DNA of 64,000 nucleotides from Paulinella micropora (GCA_019918135.1 WBZZ01003641.1:55001-119000), one strand, 5' to 3'. Counted from the first letter of the stretch, positions 1-12,304 are shown. Notes: generated by a model from the letters alone, not told the origin. Made by a program: numbers and translations.

Positions 1-119
1 TTATCTATCTATCTATCTTATCTATCTATCTATCTTATCTATCTATCTATCTTTCTATCTAACTATCCATTTATTTATCTGCATACCTACCGACCTACCT
101 ATCTATCTATCAGTTTGGT

Positions 120-170
<51 letters not shown>

Positions 171-177
171 CCCCCAG
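1..177. repeat. (TATC)n microsatellite
   Basis: Nearly pure TATC/TATCT repeats with some interruptions (60-117). It abuts the dispersed repeat at 171-360, which has GATA repeats on its other side, so the core is flanked by inverted microsatellites. Confidence 0.9.
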
Positions 178-360
178 CGGGGACATCCACTCACCAAGCA
201 CAAAATGCAGGATGAGTACCTTTTATGGGAGAGCTCTAAAGAACACCCAACGCCACAGCTACGCATGGTGCAGCTTTGCGAGGTAGCCCACTGGCATGTG
301 GTGCAATTTTCTCTTAAGAGGGCCGGACGTCGGCGACGAACACCTTCCCTCCATGATAGA
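171..360. repeat. Dispersed repeat, copy 1 of 2
   Basis: This ~190-bp block recurs almost unchanged at 7551-7740 (from the 'cccagcgggg' end to 'cttccctccatgat'). Both copies run directly into GATA repeats on the right. Neither shows an exon with consistent phase, so I read it as a mobile or duplicated fragment, possibly a retroelement end. Confidence 0.75.
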
Positions 361-628
361 TAGATAGATAGACAGACAGACAGATAGATAGGTAGGGAGG
401 TAGATAGATCGATCAATCGATAGATAAAAAGAAAGATGATAGAAAGATGCAACCCCCCGCCCCTCCTGCCAGGCTTTGGTGTGTGTGTGTGGGGGGGGAG
501 GGGGGGATCTAACATAGGAAAATCTCTCAAATACATAAATTCAAATCCCCTGTTCTCCAGAAGCAGACAAATCTGCCTTGACGGAGACGTGACATGCCAT
601 CGCCATGTTTTTAGCCGTACTTATATTA

Positions 629-662
<34 letters not shown>

Positions 663-950
663 AATTAGGGTTGAAGCCTTGAAATTTTTCGTGATTTTGA
701 CTTTTTTTTTTTTGGGGGGGGGGGGGGGATTAAAAGTGTCTCATTCCAGGTGCTAACTCGAGAAAAACTATGAAAAAACTTATGGAAAATTCTCTCTTTT
801 CTCTCGCGCGCTCTCTCTCTCTTCTCTCTCCTCTTCTTGTTCTGACCTACGAGTGGCTACTCACCTACATATCTATCCATCTGTCTATCTATCTATTATG
901 TATATATGCATGTAGAGTATTCGTACATTTTTTTATATGTTGCATCGCAG
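361..950. other. Intron or upstream sequence, low complexity
   Basis: Contains GATA repeats (361-425), a TG/G tract (480-506), a TA repeat (629-662), a poly-T/poly-G junction (700-728), a CT-rich stretch (790-835) and TATC repeats (865-898). I see no exon here. Confidence 0.6.
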
Positions 951-1016
951 GCGCGTTTGCGGTGAACGCCACAGTCACGTACAACCCAATGACGAAAATT
1001 GTTACTTACCATGCTG
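951..1016 (+). CDS. Exon: sequon-containing short segment
   Basis: Acceptor 'catcgcag' and donor 'gtaccatt'. Phase 1 in, phase 1 out, 22 codons. The peptide contains an NAT sequon and a Thr/Val/Tyr beta-strand-like pattern (VNATVTYNP, KIVTYHA) with balanced codon use, unlike the surrounding simple sequence. It is the first exon I can support. Upstream in-frame codons are repeat-derived. Confidence 0.5.
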
Positions 1017-1262
1017 GTACCATTTTTTCAATCTATTTACCAACCTACTTTCCTATTGGTACTAACCTCTCATGAGACTATTTATCTACCTACCTACCTG
1101 CCTGCTACGTACTTATCTCTTTCTCTATGTATATCCCTCCATCCATCTATCCCTTATCAACTAACTTCCCAATTACTACCTACCCACCTATCTAGCTGCC
1201 CTAGGCCTAGTTTCTACTTTTAACATGCGAGCGTTTCTTATTAGTGACACAGTGCAATGGGA

Positions 1263-2080
1263 GTCTCCTCAATTCTTCCTTCTTTCTTTATTATTATTAT
1301 TATTATTATTCTTTCTTTCTTTATTTCCTCCTTCCTTCCTTTCTTTCTTTCTTTCTTTCTTCCTTTCTTCTTTCTTTTTTCTTTTTTTCTTCTTTCTTCC
1401 TTCTTTCTAATTGCTTTCTTCCTTCTTCCTTCCTTCTTCCTTCTTTCTTCCGTCCGTCTTTCTTCCGTCTTTCATGGTTCCGTCTTCTTCTTCCTCTTCA
1501 TCTTCTTCCTTCCTTCCTTCCTTCTTCCTCCCTTCCTTCCTTCCTCCTTCCTTCCTCCTCCTTTCTCCTTCTTTCCTTCTTCCTTCATTCTTCCTTCTTC
1601 CTTCTTCCTTTCCTTCCTTTCTTCCTTCTTCCTTCCTTTCTTCCTCCTTCCTCCTTCCTTCCTTCCTTCTTCCTTCCTTCTTCCTTCCTTCTTCCTTCTT
1701 CCTTCTTTCTCCCTTCTTCCTTCCTTGTTCCTTCTTCCTTCCTTCTTCCTTCCTTCCTTCTTCCTTCTTCTTTCCTTCTTCCCCTTCTTTCTTTCGTTCT
1801 TTCCCTTCTTCCTTTCTTTTTCTTCTTCCCCTTCTTTTTTTCTTTCCCTTCTTTCTTTCTTTCCTTTCTTTCTTTCTTTTCCTTCTTTCTTTCTTTTCTT
1901 TCTTTCTTTCCCTTCTTTCTTTCTGTCCCTTCTTTCTTCTCCTTTCTTTCTTTTCCTTTCTTTCTTTTCCCTCTTTCTTTTCCTTCTTTCTTTCTTTTCC
2001 TTCTTTCTTTCTTGTCCTTCTTTATTTTCCTTCTTTCTTTCTTTTCCTTCTTCTTTCTTCTTCTTCCTTCTTCCTTTTCA
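1263..2080 (+). repeat. Polypyrimidine tract (TTCC/TTTC)n
   Basis: About 800 bp of almost pure T/C on the plus strand, starting with an ATT run at 1291-1311. It ends directly in the proposed 3' splice site at 2080-2081. The long Leu/Ser/Phe frames across it are composition artefacts. Confidence 0.95.
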
Positions 2081-2081
2081 G

Positions 2082-2132
2082 ATCGATGGAATAAGCATAA
2101 TGACTCCGAATTCGTTAGAGTCTGCGCGAAAG
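2082..2132 (+). CDS. Exon: short segment after the polypyrimidine tract
   Basis: Acceptor 'ccttttcag', donor 'gtccgaca', 17 codons, phase 1-1, matching the exon before it. The peptide (KHNDSEFVRVCAK) has an NDS sequon and a Cys. It is short, so the call depends on phase agreement and its position after the pyrimidine tract. Confidence 0.42.
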
Positions 2133-2360
2133 GTCCGACATATACGTACATATATACATACATGCAAACATACATACGTACCTTTATACAGGCCTGCATG
2201 CAAAGATTCATACACGGCGAAAAGAATCGGCACATACATACACATATAGTATTACATGCAGACGTGCATACAGACATATCATGTGCTACATGCATACATA
2301 CAATGCTACATATCTGACGTATGCAGCGTCCATGCAGCCATGCCTTCCGCAATTTCCTCA

Positions 2361-2555
2361 TGAGAAGTTCCTAGTTCCTAAGTACAACGAGCAATTACTT
2401 CAAGCAATTCGTTGTAGAACCTGCCGTGGCTTACTAGAAAGCTTTCAATAAGAGCTTGCAAAAGAGCTACTACACAATCACCAACAAGAAGAGCTGGCTG
2501 AGAACCAAGCGCTGGAAGTCAATGTTCATTTTAGTTAAGAACCAGGAACTTCTCA
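2361..2555. mobile_element. MITE-like inverted-repeat element
   Basis: A full copy of the commonest repeat in the window. It begins 'tgagaagttcctagttcc' and ends with the inverse, 'aggaacttctca'. The outer ~65 bp are inverted repeats containing 'acttcaagcgcttcgttctc' in better copies. The centre is a short palindrome around 'gaaagctc/gagctttc'. The two inner flanks differ from each other (one with 'gtcccgaacctgtgtcatgg', the other with 'cgctgcacaagcaacaacg'), so orientation can be read. There is no coding capacity, so it would be non-autonomous. Confidence 0.8.
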
Positions 2556-2648
2556 TGCATGCATGGCAAAAGTTTTGGCTGACGGTATTAGAATATCCTT
2601 CATAAAAACTACTTTTGAATTGCAAGGGCTTCATTCACGGACAAACTG

Positions 2649-2853
2649 AGAAGTTCTCAGGTCTAAGGACACTTGACAGTAACTTCAAGCGCTTCGTTTT
2701 CAGCCTATGCTGATCGTTGTTGCTCGTGTAGCTGTTCGTTGGAAAGCTCTCAAGAATTTTCTATTAATGAGTAACGATACAGTCTCGGAACGCAAGAATT
2801 AGCTGAGAACGAGCGACTGGAAGTCATTGTTGATTGTACTTAAGAACTTCTCC
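2649..2853. mobile_element. MITE-like inverted-repeat element
   Basis: Second full copy, with 'gagaagttctcagg' at the left and 'cttaagaacttctc' at the right. Between here and about 3160 are further decayed fragments and two unrelated unique stretches. Confidence 0.7.
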
Positions 2854-3360
2854 TGCATGGATCCCGAATTGAAAAACTGCTTGTTGGAAAGGTCATGAAG
2901 AAGGCCTTCTAAAAAGCCGCGACATGAGAAATGATAGCCATCACTGGCTGCGAACGAAGCCCCTAAAGTTCAAACGAGTTGATAGTCGTAACGTTATGAA
3001 TACGTAACATCATACACAAGATGTCTTGGTGAGCGTGATTCATATCAAATTCTAGAAGAAATTTCCAAGGGTGTACAACTGCTGCTGCTGCTACTACTAG
3101 TGATCCAATATGTTGTCAAGATTCACATTGACAGCTATGACTAGAATAGGTAGAAAAAAATGCAAAAGACGTTAATGTTGTTGAGATAGAAATAAATTCA
3201 ACAAGAATATTGAAACTTCTACCCCATCCATGATGCCAAAAATGTTGATCAGGCCTGAGGGGAGGTCCCTAAAGCTTGACTAAATACAGGGAACAAAGAG
3301 ACTTCAAGCCCTTCGTTCTCAGCCGATGCTAATAAGAAGAAGAGAGAAGAAGAAGAAGAA

Positions 3361-3420
3361 GATTCTCATCAGTCAAATGACCCTTGATCCTGTCGGACAT
3401 GTGCCTCCATTGATATCACG
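3361..3420 (-). mobile_element. Retroelement 3'-tail fragment
   Basis: Contains 'ggacatgtgcctccattg', the reverse complement of the 3' end shared by the LINE at 26.2 kb and the SINEs at 23.8-28.9 kb. It lies beside a GAA-rich run (3340-3361), as the other copies lie beside ATT repeats. Confidence 0.45.
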
Positions 3421-3619
3421 CCGAGTCCGATGACGCTCCGCTCCAAAGATCCGATTGGCGACGAATGAGTATGAGCATGTCGTGAGTGTGCGTGTGAGTG
3501 TGAGTGCAAGGTATGCATGGTGTTATCTGCCGGGAAGAAATCTGCCGCGCTGAGAGCTGACTTATCCACTTCATTTCTTGTTTTCTATGTTGGTCCATTT
3601 CTTGTCTTCAACTTCTACT

Positions 3620-3770
3620 ATCCTACTGTTGCTACTACTACTGCCACTACGACCACTACAAGTACTACTATTACTACGACTACTGCGACGACGACGACGA
3701 CTACTACTAAAGTACTGCAAGTACTGCCAAATACTACTTCTTCTACCATTACTACTACTACTACTACTGC
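3620..3770 (+). repeat. (CTA/CGA)n trinucleotide repeat
   Basis: Imperfect CTA, ACG and CTG triplets over about 150 bp. Both strands stay open through it by composition only. Confidence 0.85.
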
Positions 3771-3977
3771 TAAGTGGTGGAGGCGCAGTTTATGGAGGCT
3801 GAAAGGGTGGAGGTGATAGACCTCTCGGTAGTGAGGGAGGGCAGGAAGAAGAGGGGAAGGCCTAGGCGGGTGGAAAGTCTTGCTAGATCTGTTGCAGGTG
3901 GAAGTTACTAATATTGTTACATCGCGTTGATATCCCTGGATATAGCCGTAAAAATAAATCGAAGTGAAAGAGGATCC

Positions 3978-4130
3978 GACATTTTCTGTCATTTCCCTTT
4001 TCGCTCAGTTTCCACACCGCAAAACCAGAGCAAAATCAGCGGATTTTTGTGACAGCGAAAAGTTGACATTTTAGTTATGGTTTTGCCATATGGAAAACTG
4101 AGCGAGAATGGAAAACTGACAGAAAATGTC
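3978..4130. repeat. Foldback element with ~50-bp arms
   Basis: The left arm begins 'gacattttctgtcatttcc' and the right arm ends with its near-perfect inverse, 'ctgacagaaaatgtc'. The arms also match over 'cgctcagttttcc'-like sequence. The whole is 153 bp, unrelated to the common MITE, and lies 70 bp upstream of the exon at 4200. Confidence 0.8.
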
Positions 4131-4199
4131 TATTAATTCGTATCAGCTTTATTCCCTGCATATGTACGTCCAGTGATCCACGCACACCCTCCCCGACAG

Positions 4200-4241
4200 G
4201 CACTATCATCGCCATAACGGACTCGACGATCAACTCCTTGG
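4200..4241 (+). CDS. Exon: 14-codon segment
   Basis: Acceptor 'ccccgacag', donor 'gtacgatt', phase 1-1, consistent with both neighbours. The peptide [15 protein letters not shown] has no low-complexity bias. It is very short, so support is phase agreement and contrast with the tract beside it. Confidence 0.4.
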
Positions 4242-4249
4242 GTACGATT

Positions 4250-5968
<1,719 letters not shown>

Positions 5969-5974
5969 ATATTA

Positions 5975-6140
5975 CTGATCAGTAATCACTTCAAACGTTT
6001 CGCTCTCAGTCCATCTTCCCGCCTTACACCTGTGCCATAGCTAGAAAGCTCTTGGTGAGTTTTCGAACCAACTACACAAGCGACAACAGCATAGGCTAAG
6101 ATCAAGGCGCTTGAAGTCCTTGTCCCTTAAAATTGAAAAC
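5975..6140. mobile_element. MITE-like element, decayed, next to an exon
   Basis: Matches the common element from 'taatcacttcaaacgtttcg' through a central 'gaaagctcttggtgag' to 'aaggcgcttgaagtcc'. The right end stops about 18 bp before the exon at 6158. Confidence 0.65.
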
Positions 6141-6157
6141 TACAACCTTTGACGCAG

Positions 6158-6234
6158 GTACGTTGAACTTCGACAGTACGTGCACTGGTCCTGGCTTCCA
6201 CCCTATTGTCACCTCCCCTCCAGCCACGTTTCTG
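6158..6234 (+). CDS. Exon: Cys-containing segment
   Basis: Acceptor 'tttgacgcag', donor 'gtaaatgg'. Phase 1 in, phase 0 out, which agrees with the phase-0 entry of the next exon at 7876. The peptide runs GTLNFDSTCTGPGFHPIVT and then into a short Pro/Thr stretch. Earlier GT donors inside the exon cannot be excluded. Confidence 0.42.
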
Positions 6235-6786
6235 GTAAATGGCGATTGAAAGACATACGTAGATACATGGATGGTTGGATGGATAGATACTGGATAGATA
6301 GATGAGATGTCGCAAAGGAATGTAGTCCTTGCAAAGGAACGCAGTTTCACATCAAACAATAATTTGTGTACTGTGCATGTGTCCGGGATGGGAATCACGG
6401 GTAGACTGTGTTCTGGAAAAAGAAGAGGAGGAAGGACGTTGAAGAAAAAGGCAATCTAGGAATGGAGAGTGGGAGGATAAGGAAGAAGAGAAAGAAAAGG
6501 AAGCCGTTAGTCCAAGTGTTTTGAGCACCGTAAGCTTGCGCAAGCTACAATGATGACATTGTATGAGGCCTAAACCCCCGCAGGGACCTAGCCCGGGCTA
6601 TGCAACACTGGACGGCTATGATGGAATGCAGTCACCAATACGGACTAGAGGAAGATTAGTCCAATTTTTGACTGCACAGGAGCGATAAATCGCAAAAGAG
6701 CAACGAGCTACGCAGGAGGATAGCTTGAAGCAAAGGGATTTGGATTGGGGATGGGAAAAACCCAAGGCGCGGAAACATCGATGAAC

Positions 6787-6842
<56 letters not shown>

Positions 6843-6851
6843 TAGATAGAT

Positions 6852-6898
<47 letters not shown>

Positions 6899-6969
6899 CT
6901 GGATGGATAGATAGCTGGATGGATAGATAGCTGGATGGATAGATAGCTGGATGGATAGATAGCTGGATG

Positions 6970-7014
<45 letters not shown>

Positions 7015-7119
7015 GTAGATAGGTAGGTAGATAGGTAGGTAGATAGGTAGGTAGATAGGTAGGTAGATTAGATAGATAGATTAGATAGATAGATAGGTAG
7101 GTAGATTAGATAGATAGAT

Positions 7120-7181
<62 letters not shown>

Positions 7182-7184
7182 TAT

Positions 7185-7262
<78 letters not shown>

Positions 7263-7437
7263 TGATTGATTGATTGATTGATAGATTGATTGATTGATTG
7301 ATAGATAGATAGATAGATAGGTAGGTAGGTAGGTAGGTAGGTAGATAGATAGATACTATTAGGTAGGTAGGTAGGTAGGTAGGTAGATAGATAGATACTA
7401 TTAGGTAGGTAGGTAGGTAGGTAGGTAGATAGATAGG
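6787..7437. repeat. (GATA)n microsatellite array with variants
   Basis: About 650 bp of GATA with blocks of GGATGGATAGATAGCT, TAGG and TTGA variants that repeat as higher-order units (for example two copies of a block ending 'gatactattaggtagg'). Confidence 0.95.
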
Positions 7438-7550
7438 TTGAAGATAGATATAGATTTTTGTTTAGTCTAGGAGCGTCGCGTAGCCAATAGCCATAGGCGT
7501 CCTAGCAGGAGGCATCATCGGCTCATTCCTGGTTTCGCTTCCTGACTCTA

Positions 7551-7740
7551 CCCCAGCGGGGGGATCCGCTCACCAAGCACAAAGTGCAGGGTGAGTACCT
7601 TTTATGGGAGAGCTCTAAAGAACACCCAACGCCACAGCCACGCATGCTGCAGCTTTGCGAGGTAGCCCACTGGCATTTGGTGCAATTTTCTCTTAAGAGG
7701 GCCGGACGTCGGCGACGAACACCTTCCCTCCATGATAGAT
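7551..7740. repeat. Dispersed repeat, copy 2 of 2
   Basis: Near-identical to 171-360. Here the flanking sequence at 7455-7550 is unique rather than TATC, while the right side again enters GATA-type repeats, so the shared core can be placed at about 190 bp. Confidence 0.75.
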
Positions 7741-7875
7741 AGAAAGAAAGTGATGGATGTATAACTGGATGCGTAGGTAGGTAGGTAGATAGCCAGACAG
7801 ACAGATAGGCAGCCAGACAGATAGATAGACATAGATAGATAATAGCCAGACAATAATGAATATTATGTGGTGCAG

Positions 7876-7942
7876 GTTCAAAGCACCCTCAACACGGTGC
7901 GCGTCACCAACATAACTTCAAAAAGTACATGCGGATATGGAG
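7876..7942 (+). CDS. Exon: sequon-containing segment
   Basis: Acceptor 'gtggtgcag', phase 0 in, following the phase-0 exit at 6234. Two donors are possible in the same frame and both leave phase 1: 7925 (gtacatgc) or 7943 (gtctagca). The longer form adds a Cys. The peptide VQSTLNTVRVTNITSKS has an NIT sequon and a beta-strand pattern. Confidence 0.42.
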
Positions 7943-8124
7943 GTCTAGCAATATTTAATGTTTTCCTGAATGCTATTACATGTTATGGCTATATTATGTC
8001 AATAGTTAATTACACTAGTGTGATATATTATGTGTTCAGATTCGTTGTGCCATGTTATGTTGCATGGAAAATATTTAATTATATATTATATTGTAATATA
8101 TTACATTTCATTATCTTAATATTG

Positions 8125-8290
8125 AGATACAAAAAGAACAATCACTGCAAGCGCCTTGATCTCAGCCTAACCGTGTGCATAAGATTTGGCATCGTGCCCC
8201 TTGGAAAGCTCTGATCGGAGCATTTCAACGAGCCGCTGCGCAAGCAAAAATGACCAGCAATTGCTGAGAACGAAGCGTAAAAAGCTCAAG
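8125..8290. mobile_element. MITE-like element, decayed, next to an exon
   Basis: Retains 'aagcgccttgatctcagcc', a central 'ggaaagctctgatcggagc' and a right 'gctgagaacgaagcg'. It ends about 30 bp upstream of the exon at 8322. Confidence 0.65.
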
Positions 8291-8321
8291 TATTTCTATT
8301 GAACCTGTTGGCTGCGTGTAG

Positions 8322-8413
8322 GTGGAGAATGCCAGTTCTACGGCGCAACATCACAAGGAGGAGGAAACTCTGGGGCAATATGCTGGCAAACCCGCCAATT
8401 CTACGCAAGTCCG
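8322..8413 (+). CDS. Exon: Gly-rich Cys-pair segment
   Basis: Acceptor 'gctgcgtgtag', donor 'gtctccac'. Phase 1 in, phase 0 out, which fits 7942 and 9024. The peptide starts GECQFYGATSQGGGNSGAIC and continues through Trp/Tyr residues, as in an extracellular Cys module. An alternative donor at 8409 would leave phase 1 and break agreement with the next exon. Confidence 0.52.
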
Positions 8414-8424
8414 GTCTCCACTTA

Positions 8425-8605
8425 CGCTTCTTCATCCCCTTCTTCTTCGTCTTCGTCTTTTTCTGCTGCTGCTCCTCCTTTTTCTTTTCTTGCTCCTCCT
8501 TTTTCTTTCTTGCTTGCTTGCTTGCTTGCTTGCTTTTTTCCTTTACTTTCTTTTCTTTCTTTTTCCTCCTGCATCTCCTTTTTCTTTTTTTCCTCCTTCT
8601 TTGAT
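8425..8605 (+). repeat. TTC/CTTG pyrimidine-rich tract
   Basis: A T/C-rich stretch with a run of CTTG repeats at 8510-8530. It is followed by AT-rich sequence and a (CT)n run at 8739-8762. No exon is seen between 8414 and 8797. Confidence 0.85.
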
Positions 8606-8797
8606 GCGTGCATACGAACATGCATTTTCAGACATTATAAATATGCATATGCAAATAATATTATTCTCAGTCGTTTCCGATTTTTTTCTTCATTTTCTTT
8701 CCTGATTAGTTAATATTCAACTTTTAACTGTTCTCTGTCTCTCTCTCTCTCTCTCTCTCTCCTTTCTCGGTTTTGCATGAAGTCAGAAAGCTGAATA

Positions 8798-9001
8798 GGA
8801 GTTCTCACTTCTTAAATAGAACAAGCAACGACTTCAAGCGCATCGTTCTCAACCCATCCTTGCGTCCACAACCTGTACCATGGCTCATTAGAAAGCTCTT
8901 ACGAGCTGCTGCACAAACATTAGCCGTCAGCACGCAGAGTTGGCTGAGAACGAAGCGCTGAAAAATGATCGTTTATCGTCCTTGAGAACGAGGAAGAGCT
9001 C
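8798..9001. mobile_element. MITE-like element, full copy
   Basis: From 'gttctcacttcttaaatag' to 'cttgagaacgaggaagagctc'. The left inner segment has the 'gtaccatggctcattagaaagctc' side and the right has the 'gctgctgcacaaacat' side. It ends 22 bp before the exon at 9024. Confidence 0.8.
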
Positions 9002-9023
9002 AATTGAATGCTGCTTGGTGCAG

Positions 9024-9120
9024 AACGTGACGTACACGGTAGAAGCGATCAGGGGCTCGGCTGACACGTTTTTGGTCCTTTCCGGAGCGTGTTCCTGCAG
9101 GGACGACGACAGTGGCAACG
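9024..9120 (+). CDS. Exon: Cys-rich extracellular-type segment
   Basis: Acceptor 'cttggtgcag', phase 0 in. The peptide starts NVTYTVEAIRGSADTFLVLS and ends with two Cys (ACSCRDDDSGN). Donor 'gtttgatg' gives phase 1, which does not fit the next firm exon at 10611 (phase 0 entry). Either the donor is earlier (9072 or 9089) or a small exon lies between, for example 9906-9975. Confidence 0.48.
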
Positions 9121-9176
9121 GTTTGATGTGTTAGCTCAGCTCTTTGTACTTTTGCGTTAGGCCTGTGGACCTGATG

Positions 9177-9352
9177 AGTACAATCAGCAATCACTTCAAG
9201 CGCTTCGATCTCAGCCGATCCTTCGTACAGAGCCTGTGTCATGGCTCATTAGAAAGCTCTGTCTACAGCTTGTAAACGAACTTGTACGGCACGATCACAA
9301 AAGCGCTGGAAGTGATTGCTCGTTGCACTTCAGAAGTAGGGATTTCTCATGC
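9177..9352. mobile_element. MITE-like element
   Basis: Contains 'atcacttcaagcgcttcg', 'gtgtcatggctcattagaaagctc' and the opposite end 'aagcgctggaagtgattgc'. The rest of the intron up to 9905 holds TA/TG repeats (9550-9672) and unique sequence. Confidence 0.7.
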
Positions 9353-9549
9353 GTCTTGATTCTCGTAGTGATCATTCCTAGGGATCAGCGAACAAAGCAA
9401 CAAAAGAAAGAAGGGAAGAGGAATAAAACCAGCTATCTCGGCGACCTCCTCGAGAGAGGGAATGAATGAATGTATGCATGAAGCGAAAACAGGAAAGAAC
9501 TTTTGTGAAACCCCTTAAAATATCCATATGTACACGTGCGTGATGTTAC

Positions 9550-9630
<81 letters not shown>

Positions 9631-9672
9631 ATCTATGTGTGTGTATGTATGTATGTGTGTGTGTGTGTGCGT
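9550..9672. repeat. (TA)n-(TG)n microsatellite
   Basis: TA repeats to about 9614 followed by TG/TATG repeats. Confidence 0.95.
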
Positions 9673-9905
9673 GGTGTCTTGTGGTGTGTATTTATGTATG
9701 TCCTTGCATGTTTTGCTTTCTATTTGACGTTCTACGCACGTACATACGTACAACCACATGCAAATCCCCTTGCAATGGTGGCTTTCTTCATGCTCGGTAA
9801 TGCATAAAATAAAAGTTTGTTTCCACGGTTTGCTATTTCTTTTGGCTGTGCAGCTCTGCATATAATTGAATCTAAATGTGTGAATCGAATCTAAATGTGA
9901 TGCAG

Positions 9906-9975
9906 GCGTACATTTTCTTGTATGTTCGCTCTGAAAATAGGTACTCTCAGTAAGTGCACTTGTACGTCCGCCACG
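9906..9975 (+). CDS. Possible exon, Cys-rich
   Basis: Acceptor 'gtgatgcag', donor 'gtatctat'. Read as phase 2 to 0 it gives a peptide with three Cys (TFSCMFALKIGTLSKCTCTS). Its exit fits 10611, but its entry fits only if the previous exon ends at 9088. Treat as tentative. Confidence 0.2.
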
Positions 9976-10610
9976 GTATCTATCTATTATCTATCTATCT
10001 ATCTATATGTATATATATACATATATATATATATACTATGCACGTAAGTTTGTATGCGTAGTCATCCATTTATCATCATTCATCCATCCATATAGGTATC
10101 TATCTTTCCATCTATGACAAACGTCTGTCTTGCCAATTCCTCTCTCTCTGTCTGTCTCATGTATATATATATATATATGTATCCCTTTGGTGTATCCATC
10201 CATCTATCCATTCCTTAGACCTTTCATCCATCAGATTCTGTCTATCTATATATCTACCCATCCATTTATCTGTCTCCATCTCTTTCTCGATATCTATCGG
10301 CTTCGCAGCAGCTCAGGGACCTAAGCTATTATGTATATTGTATTGTATTGTATTTGTATAGTATTTGTATTTGTAGTGAGTGCACCTAAGAGCTATTATA
10401 TATATTGTATTGTATTTGTGTTGTATTATCTTCTCATATTATTAATATAATAATACCGTACGATATTCTGTAGACATAGAAATATCTCTTCCAGGGGATG
10501 TGGTCGTTAGACGACCGCAAAACACGGTTAAATTGTATCATCTAACGACTATATTCCCTGGATATTTCTATTTAACTATCTATGCATTTTTTTCCTATCG
10601 ATTCGTGCAG

Positions 10611-10689
10611 GGTGGATTGGTAAATGTGTGTGCCTCTACGAGGGGAAACTCAACAGGCAGTTGGGTTTACAATTTATCTCCTTGTTCAG
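10611..10689 (+). CDS. Exon: Gly/Ser/Cys segment
   Basis: Acceptor 'attcgtgcag', donor 'gtatgtct'. Phase 0 in, phase 1 out. The peptide begins GGLVNVCASTRGNSTGSWVY and ends with another Cys. It has an NST sequon and an aromatic/Gly pattern like neighbouring extracellular exons. Flanks are AT-rich repeats. Confidence 0.55.
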
Positions 10690-10999
10690 GTATGTCTTTT
10701 GTGTAAGAAAGCTTTATGTTGATTACATTCATAATCGTAGAATATTATATTATATCATACTATATTATATTATGTTATATTTATATTTATTGTTATACTT
10801 CCGTACACTCGTACACTGAAATTTCAGTACAAAATGAAATATAGTATGGTATAATAAATATAAAATATAATATAATTATATTACATGGAAATTTCCATAC
10901 ACGTCTACTTAACACGTTTACAACGACAACAACAAAATCGCATGTAAATATGCATACGCATTTGCATTCACATATGTTTTGCACTGTGTTGTATTCCAG

Positions 11000-11038
11000 G
11001 AGGCGGAGGGTTTTTGCCGGATCCTCAGGTAGATGCCT
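11000..11038 (+). CDS. Possible exon: Gly-rich linker
   Basis: Acceptor 'tgtattccag', phase 1 in, following 10689. The peptide GGGGFLPDPQVDA is short. The donor could be at 11029 (phase 0) or 11039 (phase 1), and the second fits 11938. Confidence 0.3.
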
Positions 11039-11144
11039 GTGATCAGAAAAGATGTATGCGTGTCTGTACGTGTTGTTATGTATGAGGTTATTTCTTAAAG
11101 CACAATGACAATGACAATGACGTCCAGCCAATTATGTATGAGGT

Positions 11145-11600
11145 TATTTCTTAAGTACAATGACACTGACTTTTTCCAGCCCGACGTGGTCCATTCTGAT
11201 AACCGTTGCTTGTGCGGTGGCTTGTTTGAAAGCTCTCATCAAGGGCTTTCGAATGAGCCATGACGTAGGTTTAGGACGCAATGGCTGGTTGAGAGCGAAG
11301 CGCTTGAAGTCACTGTTCAAGGATTAGGCACTCTCTCTTGTGTTGCTATGTACGTCAGAATGTTTATTTTTATTACATTTAATTTCCCCCGGGGGGGGGG
11401 GGGGGGCACTCGGAACTGAAGACGCGGTTGATAGTATTAAATGACCAGAGGAGCTCTTCTTAAATACAATTGACAACTCTGTTGTGGCTTGTGCAGTAGT
11501 CAAAGGGCTTTCTAACTGCCGAAGTCAGGCTTTGAACACAAGGCTTGGCTGAGAACGAAGCGCTTGAAGTCATTGTTCATTGTACTTGGGTAATATGATA
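11145..11600. mobile_element. Two MITE-like elements separated by a poly-G run
   Basis: Copy one spans about 11145-11335 with 'ctttcgaatgagccatgac' and 'gaagcgcttgaagtcactg'. Copy two spans about 11450-11600 with 'gctgagaacgaagcgcttg'. A 16-base G run lies between them at 11390-11406. Confidence 0.7.
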
Positions 11601-11719
11601 TTCTCCTGCTGATTGTGTTAGATGAGCGTCTGCGAGTGCGTAATGGTTTTCGTTGAGTTTTACTTCGGTACGTATACATGTGTATTATGTATGCATGTAT
11701 GTATGTATTTATGTATCGG

Positions 11720-11900
11720 TCTCAAGCAGCGGCAGCAGAAGAAGAAGGAGAAAGAAGTAGTAGAATCAGTAGTAGTAGTAGTTGCAAAAAGGAGGAGAGC
11801 AAAAAAAAGAAACAGCAGCGGCAGCAGAAACAGAAGGAAGAAGAGAAAGAAAAAGAGGACGAAAATGAGGAGAAAAAGAAAGATGAGGAAAAGCAGTTGT
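11720..11900. repeat. Purine-rich (GAA/GCA)n stretch
   Basis: GAA, GCAGCA and GTAGTA triplets open in all frames, encoding only Lys/Glu/Arg or Ser repeats. I treat this as simple sequence rather than an exon. Confidence 0.8.
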
Positions 11901-11937
11901 CAGCGCGGTTCCTGAAAGTTCGTATTTGTCTGTGTAG

Positions 11938-11987
11938 GTGTCAGCACTATCTTTCTGGAAGAACTTCGTGTCTTTCCTAACTCGCCT
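11938..11987 (+). CDS. Possible exon
   Basis: Acceptor 'tctgtgtag', donor 'gtacgtaa'. Phase 1 in, phase 0 out. The peptide GVSTIFLEELRVFPNSP is not low-complexity. Support is phase fit only. Confidence 0.3.
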
Positions 11988-12102
11988 GTACGTAACCTGC
12001 AATCATGTGTGATTTCTTCAAGTGCATAGCATACACAGAAAGATAATATCCCGAGATATGCTTAGCTCTAAAGTGCACGCACGCTTGAAGTCCTTGCTGG
12101 TT

Positions 12103-12304
12103 GAAAAGTTCCTAGTTCTCAAGTACAAAGAACAATAATTTCAAGCGCTTCTTGCCAGTCAATTCTGGTGGTTGTTGCTTGTGTAGCGGTTCGTTTCAAA
12201 GCTCTTGATGGAGCTTTCTAATGAGCCACGACACAGGTTCGCAACCAAGAATGGGCTGAGAATTATGCGTTTTGAAGTTTTTGTTCTTGGTACTAGGATC
12301 TCTT
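12103..12304. mobile_element. MITE-like element, full copy, reverse orientation
   Basis: Begins 'aaagttcctagttctcaag'. The left inner segment is the 'ttgttgcttgtgtagcgg' side and the right is the 'aatgagccacgacacagg' side, the reverse of the copy at 8798. Confidence 0.8.

Noticed and set aside
168..536. Minus-strand frame across the dispersed repeat as a gene
   Set aside because: Half of it is TATC/GATA repeat, and the remaining part matches no domain I recognise. The copy at 7551 has different flanking residues.
1244..2361. Long Leu/Ser/Phe-rich plus-strand frames and a Lys/Glu/Arg-rich minus-strand frame
   Set aside because: They are translations of a T/C-only tract. All frames are open by composition and none shows non-repetitive protein sequence, except the short exon at the end.
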